Source: Pisolithus tinctorius (lineage: Eukaryota; Basidiomycota; Agaricomycetes; Boletales; Pisolithaceae). Taken from it: 64,000 nucleotides of DNA. Both the position numbers and the translations under genes were made by a program. Shown piece by piece: positions 1-9,085 of this stretch. Each line of letters begins with the position of its first letter. Position 1 is the stretch's first letter. A model generated the notes under the pieces. The model was not told the origin of the DNA. It made no database searches and saw only the letters and a program-made list of their open reading frames with translations. Location: positions 62,001 through 126,000 of the forward strand of contig JANFAH010000075.1 in assembly GCA_024663395.1 (NCBI GenBank), in the 5' to 3' direction.

Positions 1-2
1 AA

Positions 3-3000
3 GGAAGAATACTGTTTTCCGCCACTCTCTACTTTAAAGTTAAGGGACTCGTTCACCAGTCCTTCTTCCATGTCATCAATTGCGGAACGGAAAATGTCAT
101 TCTGGGTCTCCCCTGGCTCCAAGAAAACAACCCTGTTGTAGACTGGAGGATGGGCACGTTATCTATCAACGAAAGAACCGATAGATCAAAGGAATTAAGA
201 CGCAACGTCTCTTCCGTTGCCATCGAAGAACCAACTGTGAACCTTATATCCCCGATTGAAAAGAAAGGGATAAACAAGTTCATGGACTACGAAGAACCAG
301 AAGACGAAACCATCCGAGCACATTTCGTGATGTCGGTTGGAAAACTCGTCGAAGAAGCCAAGAAGGTCAACCCCAATAATAGCCTTCTCCGAAAGATCAC
401 CACGGCTACAGAGTTAGCCCAAGAAGAACATAAAAAGAAACCGAAGGCAGTCCTCCCTGAGAAGTACAAAGACTTCGCCTCGGTTTTCGAGAAACCATCT
501 GATGGAATTTTACCTCCATCACGACCATATGACCATGCCATAAACCTTGTAGAAGACTTCGTCCCCAAGGTGGCTAAGGCATATCCTCTCTCTCCCTCGG
601 AACGAGAGTCTGCAGAGAGGTTTATTGAAGAAAACCTTCGAGAAGGAAAGATCCGCCCCTCAAAGTCTCCCCAAGCTGCCCCCTTCTTCTTCGTAGGAAA
701 GAAGGATGGCTCCCTGCGACCCTGCCAAGACTACAGGTACCTGAACAAAAATACGGTGAAGGATGCATACCCCCTTCCCCTCATTTCGGACCTTGTAGAC
801 AAACTTAAAGGAGCCTCTATCTTCACAAAGATGGATGTCAGATCGGGCTATAACAATGTCCGCATCAAAGAAGGAGATCAATGGAAAGCGGCGTTTATCA
901 CGCACAAAGGACTCTTCGAACCCACCGTTATGTTCTTCGGTCTCTGTAACTCCCCTGCCACCTTCCAGCGATTCATGAACGACTCTTTCAGAGACATGAT
1001 CGCCGAGGGATGGTTGGTTGTCTACATGGATGACCTCCTTATCTTCTCAAATGACCCTGAAGAACATAAACGAAGAACCCGTCGCGTTCTCGAAAGAATG
1101 AGGGAACTTTCTCTCCCTCTGAAATTGGAAAAATGTCATTTTGATCTTGCCGAGGTGGAATACCTTGGCATGATTATCAAAGAAAACACCGTCGCCATGG
1201 ACCCCGTCAAAGTACAAGGCATTGCCGAATGGCCCATTCCAAAGAAAGTTAAAGATGTGCGATCCTTTTTAGGATTCGCGAACTTTTACAGAAGATTTGT
1301 CCCCTACTACTCGGACATTGCACGACCACTCATCGACCTCACCAAGAAAACGGTCGACTGGAGTTGGTCCAAGAAATGCCAAGACGCCTTTGAACTTCTC
1401 AAAAGGATCTTTATGGCACAACCTGTGCTTCGAATGCCCGACACCTCCCGACCATTCGCAATTACTACAGACGCGTCCAAATACGCAACAGGAGGAATCC
1501 TCCTTCAAGAAGATTCGAACGGACAGTGGCAACCCTGTGCCTTCCTGTCCCAATCATTTAACCCCGCAGAAAGAAACTACGACATCTACGACAGAGAACT
1601 GTTAGGGGTTATTCGAGCACTGAAATCCTGGAGACATTACCTCCATGGATCCCCTTTCCCGGTTAAGGTCTTCACAGACCATAAAAACCTGACATACTTC
1701 AAGTCACCTCAAAACTTGAATCGTCGCCAGGCCCGCTGGCTCCTTGACCTTGCAGACTTTGATCTGCAGTTAGAACATGTCCCAGGCAAAGACCTGGCTG
1801 CACCAGATGCGCTTTCCCGCCGACCTGACCATGTTCCAGAAGATGATGAGGACAACAAAGGAGTTACTCTCCTGCCACAAACCCTGTTCGTCAACCTCAT
1901 CGACACCAGTCTCACTCAGAAGGTCGCGTCGTCTTCCATGAAAGACCCTGTGGTCCAAACAGCACTTCGTGCCATTGAAAACGACGACATGCCACTCCCG
2001 TTTAAATCTCGTCTCTCTGACTGGAGATTTGACAGCGGAGTGTTACTTTACAAAGACCGGGTGTATATCCCCGATGACCCTATCCTCCGTCGGACCGTTG
2101 TATCCAACCACCATGACCACCCCTCCGCTGGACACCCTGGAGTCCTAAAAACACGACAACTCGTCTCCTCCGAGTTTTGGTGGCCCGGACTGGCGTCCTT
2201 TGTCCGAAAATATGTTGAAGGCTGTGCTGTGTGCCAGCAAAATAAAGTAAATACTCACCCGACGACACCACCCCTCACGCCTATCCCCTCCACCTCGACC
2301 CGCCCCTTCCAACAGATCTCCTGCGATCTGGTTACCGATTTGCCCGTTTCAAACGGCTATGATTCCCTTTTGGTCGTGGTAGACCATGGGCTTACAAAGG
2401 GGGTAATTTTATCACCCACAAAGAAGACTGCCTCCGCTGCTGACATCGCGGCGTTGTTTTTCAAGAGAGTCTACTCCCGCTTTGGGTTGTATGACAAGAT
2501 TATATCTGATCGAGGCCCTCAGTTCGCCTCTGCCTTCGCAAAAGAACTAGCTTCCCTTTTGGGATACTCCCTTGCCCTGTCTACGGCGTACCACCCACAG
2601 ACTGACGGAGAAACTGAACGCGTAAATCAAGAAGTGGAAACCTATCTCCGCATCTTTTGCCAGAACGACCCCACCTCATGGGTAACCAACCTTCCCATGG
2701 CAGAATTCGCGCACAACCACCGACCCCACTCCGTCACCCACCAATCCCCGTTCTACCTCATGTACGGGTATGAACCGAAACCACTTCCATCCCTGATTGC
2801 GGAAACCCACCTTCCCGCCGCCGAGTCTAGACTCGAAGAACTCCGAAAAGCTAGAGAGGAAGCCCTCGCGGCCCACGACCTAGCCAGAAAAACCATGAAA
2901 GACCACTCGTCACGACCCTTCACCCCGTTCCAGAAAGGTGATAGGGTTTGGCTAGAAGCACGCAATTTGAAATGCTCCTATGAAAATAGGAAACTAGCAC

Positions 3001-3959
3001 CAAAACGAGAAGGACCCTTCACCGTCTCTGATGTCCTATCTCCAATAACGTATCGCCTCACGATCCCCGCACGCTGGAAAATCCACAACGTTTTCCATGC
3101 TTCTCTCCTATCGCCCTACCGCGAAAATGACGTTCACGGACCGAACTTCCCGGCTCCACCACCTGACCTAGTCAACGAAGAGGAAGAATACGAGGTTGAG
3201 GCGATAGTCGGTCATAAAAGGTCCGGCCGGGGACACGCCTTTTTAATCAAATGGAAGGGTTACCCTTCTTCCGAAAATTCATGGCAAAAAGAGTCACACC
3301 TTGAACACGCGGATGATACGCTTTCCGCCTATAAGAAACGGTTCCCCAGAGACTTCCCTCCTAAGAAACAACCCACTCGACACTCCACTCGCACCGTCAG
3401 AAACGTCACTCTTGAAATGCCTCCTCGTCGTTACACTTACCCCCGCGAACCCTCTCGCCGTCACACCCCGTTCGCTCGTCGACAAAGACAACCCGCCAGT
3501 GACCAAATGATCGCTTCCTACCGACTCTTCGTTGCCGATCCAGCCGTCATTGGCACCGTTTATCATGAAGTGGACGAAGATTCTCCACTTGACCTTGTGT
3601 ATCACGCAACTATCCAAGCCCTTCGGCTTGAAGAACTTTCCCGCTATGTTAACCGCCAGAACCCTCTCCTTTCCCCTGCTCGCACTATCCTGGGTGAAAT
3701 CGCCCTCCAACAGGTTCCCCTGCTTCTTAAACTCTTTGATGTCCTTGGAGGCGCCGACCTCATCTATAACGTTCGACAGTACCCAACGTTGATCGCACCC
3801 CCCCCCGCCTGGGTCTCGAAGACCCTCGACTGCAACTTCTCCTCCGGTTTCCTCCGCGTCGTCTTCCCCTCCTGCACCGTCGTCGTCATCGTCCTCCCAT
3901 TCGTCCCGCTCTCTCCGAAGAGCCGACAGACCTCGTGCCTGCTGCTTGTCAGGCCCTAG
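3..3959 (+). CDS. pol: Gag-Pol polyprotein, Pol part (RT-RNase H-integrase-chromodomain), element 1
   Basis: The reading frame is open from base 3 to the TAG ending at 3959, so the first ATG at 150 is internal. Visible in order: reverse transcriptase with the YMDD box near 1024; RNase H beginning near 1455 (TTDASKYATGG) with the DRELLG motif near 1592; the integrase HHCC zinc site at about 2108-2240; the integrase core with D near 2323, D in DRGPQF near 2509 and E in TDGETERVNQE near 2620; a GPF motif near 3010; and a chromodomain at about 3180-3345 (EVEAIVGHKR, FLIKWKGYP). Chromodomain integrases tether insertion to methylated-histone chromatin. After 3798 a run of nine C puts the frame one base off relative to element 2, so the last ~50 residues are not the original ones. 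Otherwise it looks functional. Confidence 0.95.
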   Translation, partial: GRILFSATLYFKVKGLVHQSFFHVINCGTENVILGLPWLQENNPVVDWRMGTLSINERTDRSKELRRNVSSVAIEEPTVNLISPIEKKGINKFMDYEEPEDETIRAHFVMSVGKLVEEAKKVNPNNSLLRKITTATELAQEEHKKKPKAVLPEKYKDFASVFEKPSDGILPPSRPYDHAINLVEDFVPKVAKAYPLSPSERESAERFIEENLREGKIRPSKSPQAAPFFFVGKKDGSLRPCQDYRYLNKNTVKDAYPLPLISDLVDKLKGASIFTKMDVRSGYNNVRIKEGDQWKAAFITHKGLFEPTVMFFGLCNSPATFQRFMNDSFRDMIAEGWLVVYMDDLLIFSNDPEEHKRRTRRVLERMRELSLPLKLEKCHFDLAEVEYLGMIIKENTVAMDPVKVQGIAEWPIPKKVKDVRSFLGFANFYRRFVPYYSDIARPLIDLTKKTVDWSWSKKCQDAFELLKRIFMAQPVLRMPDTSRPFAITTDASKYATGGILLQEDSNGQWQPCAFLSQSFNPAERNYDIYDRELLGVIRALKSWRHYLHGSPFPVKVFTDHKNLTYFKSPQNLNRRQARWLLDLADFDLQLEHVPGKDLAAPDALSRRPDHVPEDDEDNKGVTLLPQTLFVNLIDTSLTQKVASSSMKDPVVQTALRAIENDDMPLPFKSRLSDWRFDSGVLLYKDRVYIPDDPILRRTVVSNHHDHPSAGHPGVLKTRQLVSSEFWWPGLASFVRKYVEGCAVCQQNKVNTHPTTPPLTPIPSTSTRPFQQISCDLVTDLPVSNGYDSLLVVVDHGLTKGVILSPTKKTASAADIAALFFKRVYSRFGLYDKIISDRGPQFASAFAKELASLLGYSLALSTAYHPQTDGETERVNQEVETYLRIFCQNDPTSWVTNLPMAEFAHNHRPHSVTHQSPFYLMYGYEPKPLPSLIAETHLPAAESRLEELRKAREEALAAHDLARKTMKDHSSRPFTPFQKGDRVWLEARNLKCSYENRKLAPKREGPFTVSDVLSPITYRLTIPARWKIHNVFHASLLSPYRENDVHGPNFPAPPPDLVNEEEEYEVEAIVGHKRSGRGHAFLIKWKGYPSSENSWQKESHLEHADDTLSAYKKRFPRDFPPKKQPTRHSTRTVRNVTLEMPPRRYTYPREPSRRHTPFARRQRQPASDQMIASYRLFVADPAVIGTVYHEVDEDSPLDLVYHATIQALRLEELSRYVNRQNPLLSPARTILGEIALQQVPLLLKLFDVLGGADLIYNVRQYPTLIAPPPAWVSKTLDCNFSSGFLRVVFPSCTVVVIVLPFVPLSPKSRQTSCLLLVRP

Positions 3960-4422
3960 TCCCCAACCTTGCGAGTCTCATAGCTCGCCGTCTGAAGTAG
4001 ACCCTGAGACTGCCTTTGGCGTCTCCCGTGCTGAACTCGACTACACGTTAAACATCGTCGAAACCCTTGCACAGCTGCCGCCGCCTCCTGTGCTGAACGC
4101 CTTGACCGAGTTCGACATACCCCTTACTCCGTCCGATCCACGTTATCGTCAAACGTGCTATGTCTGTCGCCGTCTTGGCCACATTCGCGTCAACTGTGGA
4201 CTGTATGAATGTCCTCTTTGCCACGCCACTCGTCCTGGGCATACTCAAGCCCAGTGCCCTTCCATCCGCCCTCGTCGTCCTTTACAGGACAGAATAGCTA
4301 CCCCCGCCCTGGTAGATGATCGTACCCTCGTTGGGAGCGAGGATAACGATTTATACGACAATGACTTTGACTTCGATGACTCCGCCATCAGCAATATGAC
4401 TGGAGAGCCTTACGGAGAATAG
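3946..4422 (+). CDS. Displaced C-terminal zinc-knuckle domain of Pol (element 1)
   Basis: This stretch continues the Pol of element 1 in another frame. In element 2 the equivalent region (43185-44099) is one continuous frame running on from the chromodomain side, so the break here comes from one extra C in the C-run at 3798-3806. It encodes about 150 residues with a CYVCRRLGHIRVNC knuckle (CX2CX4HX4C) followed by CPLCHATRPGHTQAQC, then an acidic tail. Such a zinc-binding tail downstream of the chromodomain is not usual in Ty3/Gypsy Pol. It could bind nucleic acid, but that is inference. Confidence 0.8.
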   Translation: MSGPSPQPCESHSSPSEVDPETAFGVSRAELDYTLNIVETLAQLPPPPVLNALTEFDIPLTPSDPRYRQTCYVCRRLGHIRVNCGLYECPLCHATRPGHTQAQCPSIRPRRPLQDRIATPALVDDRTLVGSEDNDLYDNDFDFDDSAISNMTGEPYGE

Positions 4423-4442
4423 TTGAAGTCGGGGACTTCAAC
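4422..4442 (+). other. 9-bp perfect hairpin between pol stop and polypurine tract
   Basis: GTTGAAGTC and GACTTCAAC form a perfect 9-bp stem with a GGG loop, overlapping the last base of the pol stop codon. Element 2 has the same structure at 44099-44119 with two changed bases that become G-U pairs, so pairing survives at the RNA level. Confidence 0.7.
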
Positions 4443-4446
4443 GCTT

Positions 4447-4456
4447 AGAAAGGGGG
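4447..4456 (+). other. Polypurine tract, element 1
   Basis: AGAAAGGGGG lies three bases before the 3' LTR, the normal place for the plus-strand primer of an LTR retrotransposon. Element 2 has the same tract before 44137. Confidence 0.85.
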
Positions 4457-4459
4457 TAA

Positions 4460-4910
4460 TGTTACGTTTCACCCCTGACTTTTCCTTTTACTGTACGTTT
4501 ACCTTGTTTTTGATCCGTTGGACTTAGTTTCCTTTTAGAGCTGTCTTCTCTCTGATCTGACGGCTCTCTATTCCCACCACTAGCGTTACTGGCTCGTTAC
4601 ATGCTTAGGACATGTGTCGTCATTGTTCAACCAATGGCGTAGTTACCTCGTTACATGCGGACGCCTCATGGTCCGTTTCTGTGTAGTATTTAAACTGCCG
4701 GCTCAAGTCCTGGAAACCCAGACTTGAGCTGCTCAATCATACGCAGCGTTCCTCAGAACTTCGCCCTCAGGATCCCTTACCAGGATCTCTCTTACCGGCG
4801 TTGCCCCAAATCCTCTGTCGTTTACAGAGGTTACCTTCAGCCGTTGCTGGGTAGAAACCATAGTCTGCGTCTGAGCTCTCCCTACGTCTTGACCTCGGTC
4901 GAGCGTAACA
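4460..4910 (+). repeat. 3' LTR of element 1 (451 bp)
   Basis: Starts TGTTACG and ends CGTAACA, a 7-bp terminal inverted repeat. It is homologous over its length to the two 453-bp LTRs of element 2. A TATTTAAA box at about 4688 lies some 30 bp before AGACTTGAGCT (4720-4730), the likely RNA start and self-priming sequence. Confidence 0.95.
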
Positions 4911-5500
4911 ATGGTGTCATCTGGCATATCACCCCATAGGGATAGGCCGGTAACTATGTCATGGAAACAGTCAGATCGAATAAATGGACCCTGCAATGGT
5001 GCGATTGCCAAGATGGACACGTAAAGACGGGACCTTCCGCCATATCCACGAACTATGATGCATCATATAGATGGGGCAGTCATCATGCCATAGATCATGT
5101 CGTAACAAATGGATGGGCCAGACGATGGCATCATCGCGCAGATCAACAGATAGAGATGGGCAGATAACTACATCGCGAATAACGTCGATCAGAAGCACGG
5201 ACCAGTCAATAGTAGATTAGGCAGATCAATCCATAGGGACGGGCCCTTCCGAGACATCCAGGTATTATGACGCATCATAACGATGGGCCCATCGCCACAT
5301 CAAGGGAAATACCGTATGAAATGTATGGGACCATCAGTCACACAGGGGATAACGCCAGGATACATGACACGAAGATATTCTTGCTGCTCTGAGCGAGTAT
5401 AAGCAGTATTCCATGCATTCCGTCGGAGGGTGCATCCTGTTCACTGGATGGCAGGCATAATAAAATGATGCCTCAACTTTGAGAACGGAATGCATATCCT
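4911..5500. repeat. Degenerate satellite-like sequence
   Basis: No gene is seen. Read on the minus strand it resembles the GGGCC-rich 85-bp satellite of 47.6-50.8 kb: GGCCCATCCATTTGTTACGACAT at 5090-5120 reversed, TGCCCCATC, and GACGGGCCC-like blocks at 5240-5300. The copies are badly decayed, so this assignment is moderate. 5500-5753 shows nothing recognisable. Confidence 0.45.
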
Positions 5501-5753
5501 GACGTGTTCACAAATCTATATCAATTGCTGGCAAATAATGTGTAATAAGATTGTACTGTGATCTATCTTTTCCATGTTGTAGCAAACGGGGCATTACATG
5601 TTGAAGTAGATACTCCGTGGGAACGTTACAGGTAACAACAAGCACAAAGTACACATGCGGAACTTACACATTGCATCTTCCATTGGCATTATTTCCTGCA
5701 AAGTACCTCAGACCAACAACTTCATCCCTACCCACGTCCATCTCAACAGCACA

Positions 5754-6030
5754 ATGAAGACCTACACAAAACGCGACGAACTCGCATCTGCAGCGAAGTC
5801 GATCGTCGAAATCATCGAGCAGAAAGTCCATGGAACGAAGGACTATGCTGACAAGCCGAGGTTTGTGGCATGGAAGGATGCTGTGAGAAGGGTGGCGGAA
5901 GTAGTGGTAAGTCCGAATATCATCTCGCACATCGCACTGCTGATGAATATAGGATTCCATGCACGACATTGCGAGGATCACACACGAGATCCCACTCACG
6001 GTCATTGCGGCCGAAAGGTTCTGCAAATGG
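5754..6030 (+). pseudogene. KDZ-linked Zn2Cys6 gene, 5' part (exons 1 and 2a)
   Basis: ATG at 5754 opens a 51-codon exon (MKTYTKRDEL start) ending at 5906. A 46-bp intron follows (GTAAGT at 5907, ...TATAG at 5952) and exon 2 starts at 5953. The frame runs through ...AERFCKW to 6030, where the CxC1-KDZ transposon begins. On its far side the same frame resumes after the duplicated GCAAATGG and reads on as HERVGRETEGH, so the two pieces were one exon. The 3' part is listed at 16427. The N-terminal region matches no domain I can name. Confidence 0.8.
6023..6030. repeat. Left target-site duplication GCAAATGG of CxC1-KDZ transposon
   Basis: Eight-base direct repeat, identical to 16427-16434, directly outside the inverted repeats. 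An 8-bp duplication is within the range known for the Zisupton/KDZ group. Confidence 0.93.
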
Positions 6031-6627
6031 CACCTGTGATTCCCACCCTGCCAATCTTATTAGAGGTGATAATAATGCGTGTGACACCCTCTTAATAGAG
6101 GGAAAATACTATACTTTCTGCCTCCTTCAATATCTCTTCAATAATAATTGTACTTAGTGTGTAGTACTCCAGTAGCCCGGAGGAAATAGTACTCTATTTA
6201 TGCCGTCTGACGTCGGTGGCAATGGCCACCCCCCCCCCACGGCCCCTCGCACTCGTTGCCGACGTCAGTGGCAGTTGCCGCCCTCCCACGCTCGCTGTTG
6301 CCCACGACGAGCTTGTATTTTGTGTATATCTCCCCCAATTGTGTACCAATTTGCCTCGGACTTTCTTTACCTTACTCGGGAACACGTGACCGTTCTATTT
6401 GTTACCGGCTACCGCCAAATTTTCAGCGATGTCGGAAAGCGCTACCCTGCACGTGATGTATTTGTAATGTTGTTGTTGTATTTATAGTTTTATGACGTCA
6501 GCGGTTGTCGGTGACAGCTGCCGCCCCTCGCGCCCCCTCATGCTCGTTGTTACCAACGATGAGCTCGTGTTTTGCACATATCTCCCTCGACTGTGCACCT
6601 ATTAGTGTCGCATTTTCTTTACCTTAC
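6031..6627 (+). repeat. Left terminal inverted repeat, CxC1-KDZ
   Basis: Pairs with 15834-16426 in reverse complement up to an ACCTTAC block at 6621-6627. It contains two diverged copies of a subterminal module and several GACGTC palindromes. Confidence 0.93.
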
Positions 6628-6860
6628 ATGCAGGTGGCCCGGCGGCAATGAATAGTACCATTACCATCACTTGCTAGTATTTATAATTATCATAATGTAT
6701 CTATTTATGTCTGACGTCGGCAGTCAACGGCGACGCACTGACAGCGGATGCTCCACCCATGCTCGCTGTTGCCTACAGTGAGCTCACTGTTGTCCAGTGT
6801 CCACAACACATTATACATTACCGTTAACAGATTTCTTGTATGTATAACAACTCTCGACAC
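6191..6860. repeat. Three diverged subterminal modules with GACGTC palindromes
   Basis: Modules begin near 6191, 6479 and 6700. Each starts with TATTTAT followed within about 20 bp by a GACGTC core (6209, 6260, 6494, 6712; the third is TGACGTCA). Each continues with GC-rich sequence and a GCTCGNTGTTGCC-like block. The first two lie within the inverted repeat and the third just inside it. They are candidate transposase or bZIP binding sites. Confidence 0.65.
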
Positions 6861-6886
6861 ATTATGTATTAGCAAGAGTACGCAAG

Positions 6887-9085
6887 CTAATCGTCCAGGT
6901 CTTCCTTGTTATCATCATCATCCATGTCTTGAATGAATTCAACGCTTTTCGGGAGTGTTCTCTTGTGTGATCCACACGACCTCTTTCTGGGTAGGCCCTC
7001 CAACCTGTTCTCCTTGTCTGCGGACAGCTCTGCACCACTGGGTGCCTTGCGCTTGCACGATACACCTGCATCTGCTCTTTTCTTGCGTGGTTTAAGCACT
7101 GCCTCACCTGCGGTGACTTGGCTCTCCCACTGCGCCGAAAATTCCTGTCGCTCGCGCTTCGAAAGCTTTTTCCAAAAGCATGCACCAGAGCGGAGTGCGT
7201 CTCGTAGTCTGATCACCTCGGATATAACACCGATACTCGATGGATTAACAAACTTGATGTCGGTAGGCCAGCCAACCAGCTTGACACCATATGCCAGGAT
7301 TATACTGCGCTCGTAATTGAGATAATTCATTACGATGTTCCTCTTGTTTGTGGCTTGTCCTGTGGCGATGTTTAGTGCAGTTTTATGGAAAACGCTGCTC
7401 CGAGGCACCCACTGAGACCATCCAAAATCATCTTGGTTACTTGTTTCCTGACGCTCGCAAGGTTATCGCGCTCCACAATATCTGGGCTTATGGTTGAGCA
7501 GCTGTCACCTAACACTGAATGAACTTACTTTGACCCTGAGTACATGCCCACTGCTCATACTTGTGCACGATGTCAGTGACTGGCTGTTGGATGACATCCT
7601 GCCAGAAGTCTGCTGAGTTGTCGGTCGCGGTCCATGTGGACTGGATGGTGTCATTGACATGGCCATGCGTGACAAATAATGTGGCATATATGCCAGTTCG
7701 GTCACGAAGGTTTTCGAGCTGTGGATCATCCTTACCACGAAGAAGTTCATAAGTAAAGTGCGACATACCTCCTTGGTGATCCTATCTACCGTGTAATTGA
7801 CATCGCGTGCCGTCGCAGTGTTGTTCATGCGGGTGCCACGCGTCTTGAGCTCACAATATTCTTGAAGTTTCTCGATGAGTAGTTCTTCTTCACTCTGTGA
7901 GAGCGGATGCGCCTCTAAATCAACCTTGACCAACTCTTGAAGTCATGCCATGGGTAGCTTCTCTCCAACAGGGCGATCTGGACTTGCTTGTTAGCACTCG
8001 TATAATGGTACAGTCAAGTATACTTACCTGTATTGACTTCGAGTGATTTGGCGTGGACCAGGGCATTCTGTAGCATGGCATGGCGGCTGTGGTGATAGTT
8101 GGTCTTCGTGTTGATGAGGCCCTTGACGTGGTCAAAAGTAATGTTGTTGGCTGCGGCAATGGCTTCAAGCTTCGCGTTCTGAGAGTGGAGGAAACTCTTG
8201 AGTGCGTCATGGAGTTCCTTCGCTCGCTTGGCCTTGTCCTCCTTCATTAACGAGCGAGAGGATTTCTCGGCAGTCGAAAGGAGGCGCGGCGCCTGTGCTT
8301 TGATAGGTTGGACAGGAACCCCAGGATTCCGAGCACGCCAGGAGGAACTATTTGCTGAGGATTTCACATTCTCGACAAAGCTTGTGACAGGGTTGATTGT
8401 GCGCTCGTCGCTCTGTAGTCTGTTGGGGGAGGAGGAAGTCCAAGTCGAGGCAGTACCCAGGCCACTGAATTGACCAGCAGTTGACATGTTGATTGAGCTC
8501 GACCTTACCTCCGCGTTCTGTAGCCCATTGAGTGAAGAGGCTGGCCAAGCCGAGGTAGTGACCAGGCCACTGAGGTGACCGGCGGGTACATTGCTTGCGC
8601 ACGAACTTGCCTCAGCAGTCTGCAGCTCGTTGAGTGAAGAGACTGGCCAAACCGAGGTAGCGTCCAGGCCACTGGGTAGACCGGAGGTTGGCCAAGTGTA
8701 ATTGACTGGTGGAACGTTGGCGGCGGGCAGGCCGAACGACGGTCTATATGTTGAAGACACGCTGAGGTAAGGTCAGGGACACCGTCTATGATATGGATGG
8801 AAGTATGTGACTGACAAATTATTCGCAGGGATTAACACAGTTGTCTCGTTACGAGCGGATGCACCTGCTGGGCTCATGCAGTTGAGCAAAAAATTCAACG
8901 GAAGCAAAATATATATTACCATAACTAAGGCCGGTGAGGGGGTTATCTTCACTGTTGAGCATATCAAGAAATGAAATAGGATTAGACGGAGCCATATCAG
9001 ATGGTTGAGAATCATCGCCAGTGTGGTTCATACTAACAGTACTATGAGAGCGGAGGGGAGAGGTCTGAGAGGAAGACACTGACAC
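6887..9085 (-). pseudogene. KDZ(CxC1)-associated accessory gene, decayed
   Basis: Exons on the minus strand: about 9085-8935 (MSVSSSQTSP start), about 8768-8035 (Ser-rich, then a helical segment ending LHSQNAKLEAIAAANN... KSLEV), about 7990-7780, about 7725-7515 (VTHGHVNDTIQSTW, DFWQDV) and about 7455-6887 (GWPTDIKFVNPSSIG, LRDALRSGACFW). I recognise this as a protein family common in Agaricomycetes beside CxC1-KDZ genes; its function is unknown. The order of conserved blocks is intact. There is an in-frame TGA at 7945-7943 where the family needs arginine-like coding, and a one-base frame change near 7400. The last exon ends in a basic then acidic tail. Confidence 0.75.

Larger units (their letters stand above)
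1..4910 (+). mobile_element. Ty3/Gypsy chromovirus, element 1 (5' end outside window)
   Basis: The left edge of the window lies inside the protease/linker part of a Ty3/Gypsy element. Order seen: end of protease region, reverse transcriptase, RNase H, integrase, GPY/F-like region, chromodomain, a C-terminal zinc-knuckle region, hairpin, polypurine tract and 3' LTR ending at 4910. It is a close relative of element 2 at 26371-44589, colinear over the whole pol. It is the better preserved copy: its pol has no internal stop codon, whereas element 2 has five. The 5' LTR and gag are outside the window, so the target duplication cannot be checked; the right flank starts ATGGT. Confidence 0.95.
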
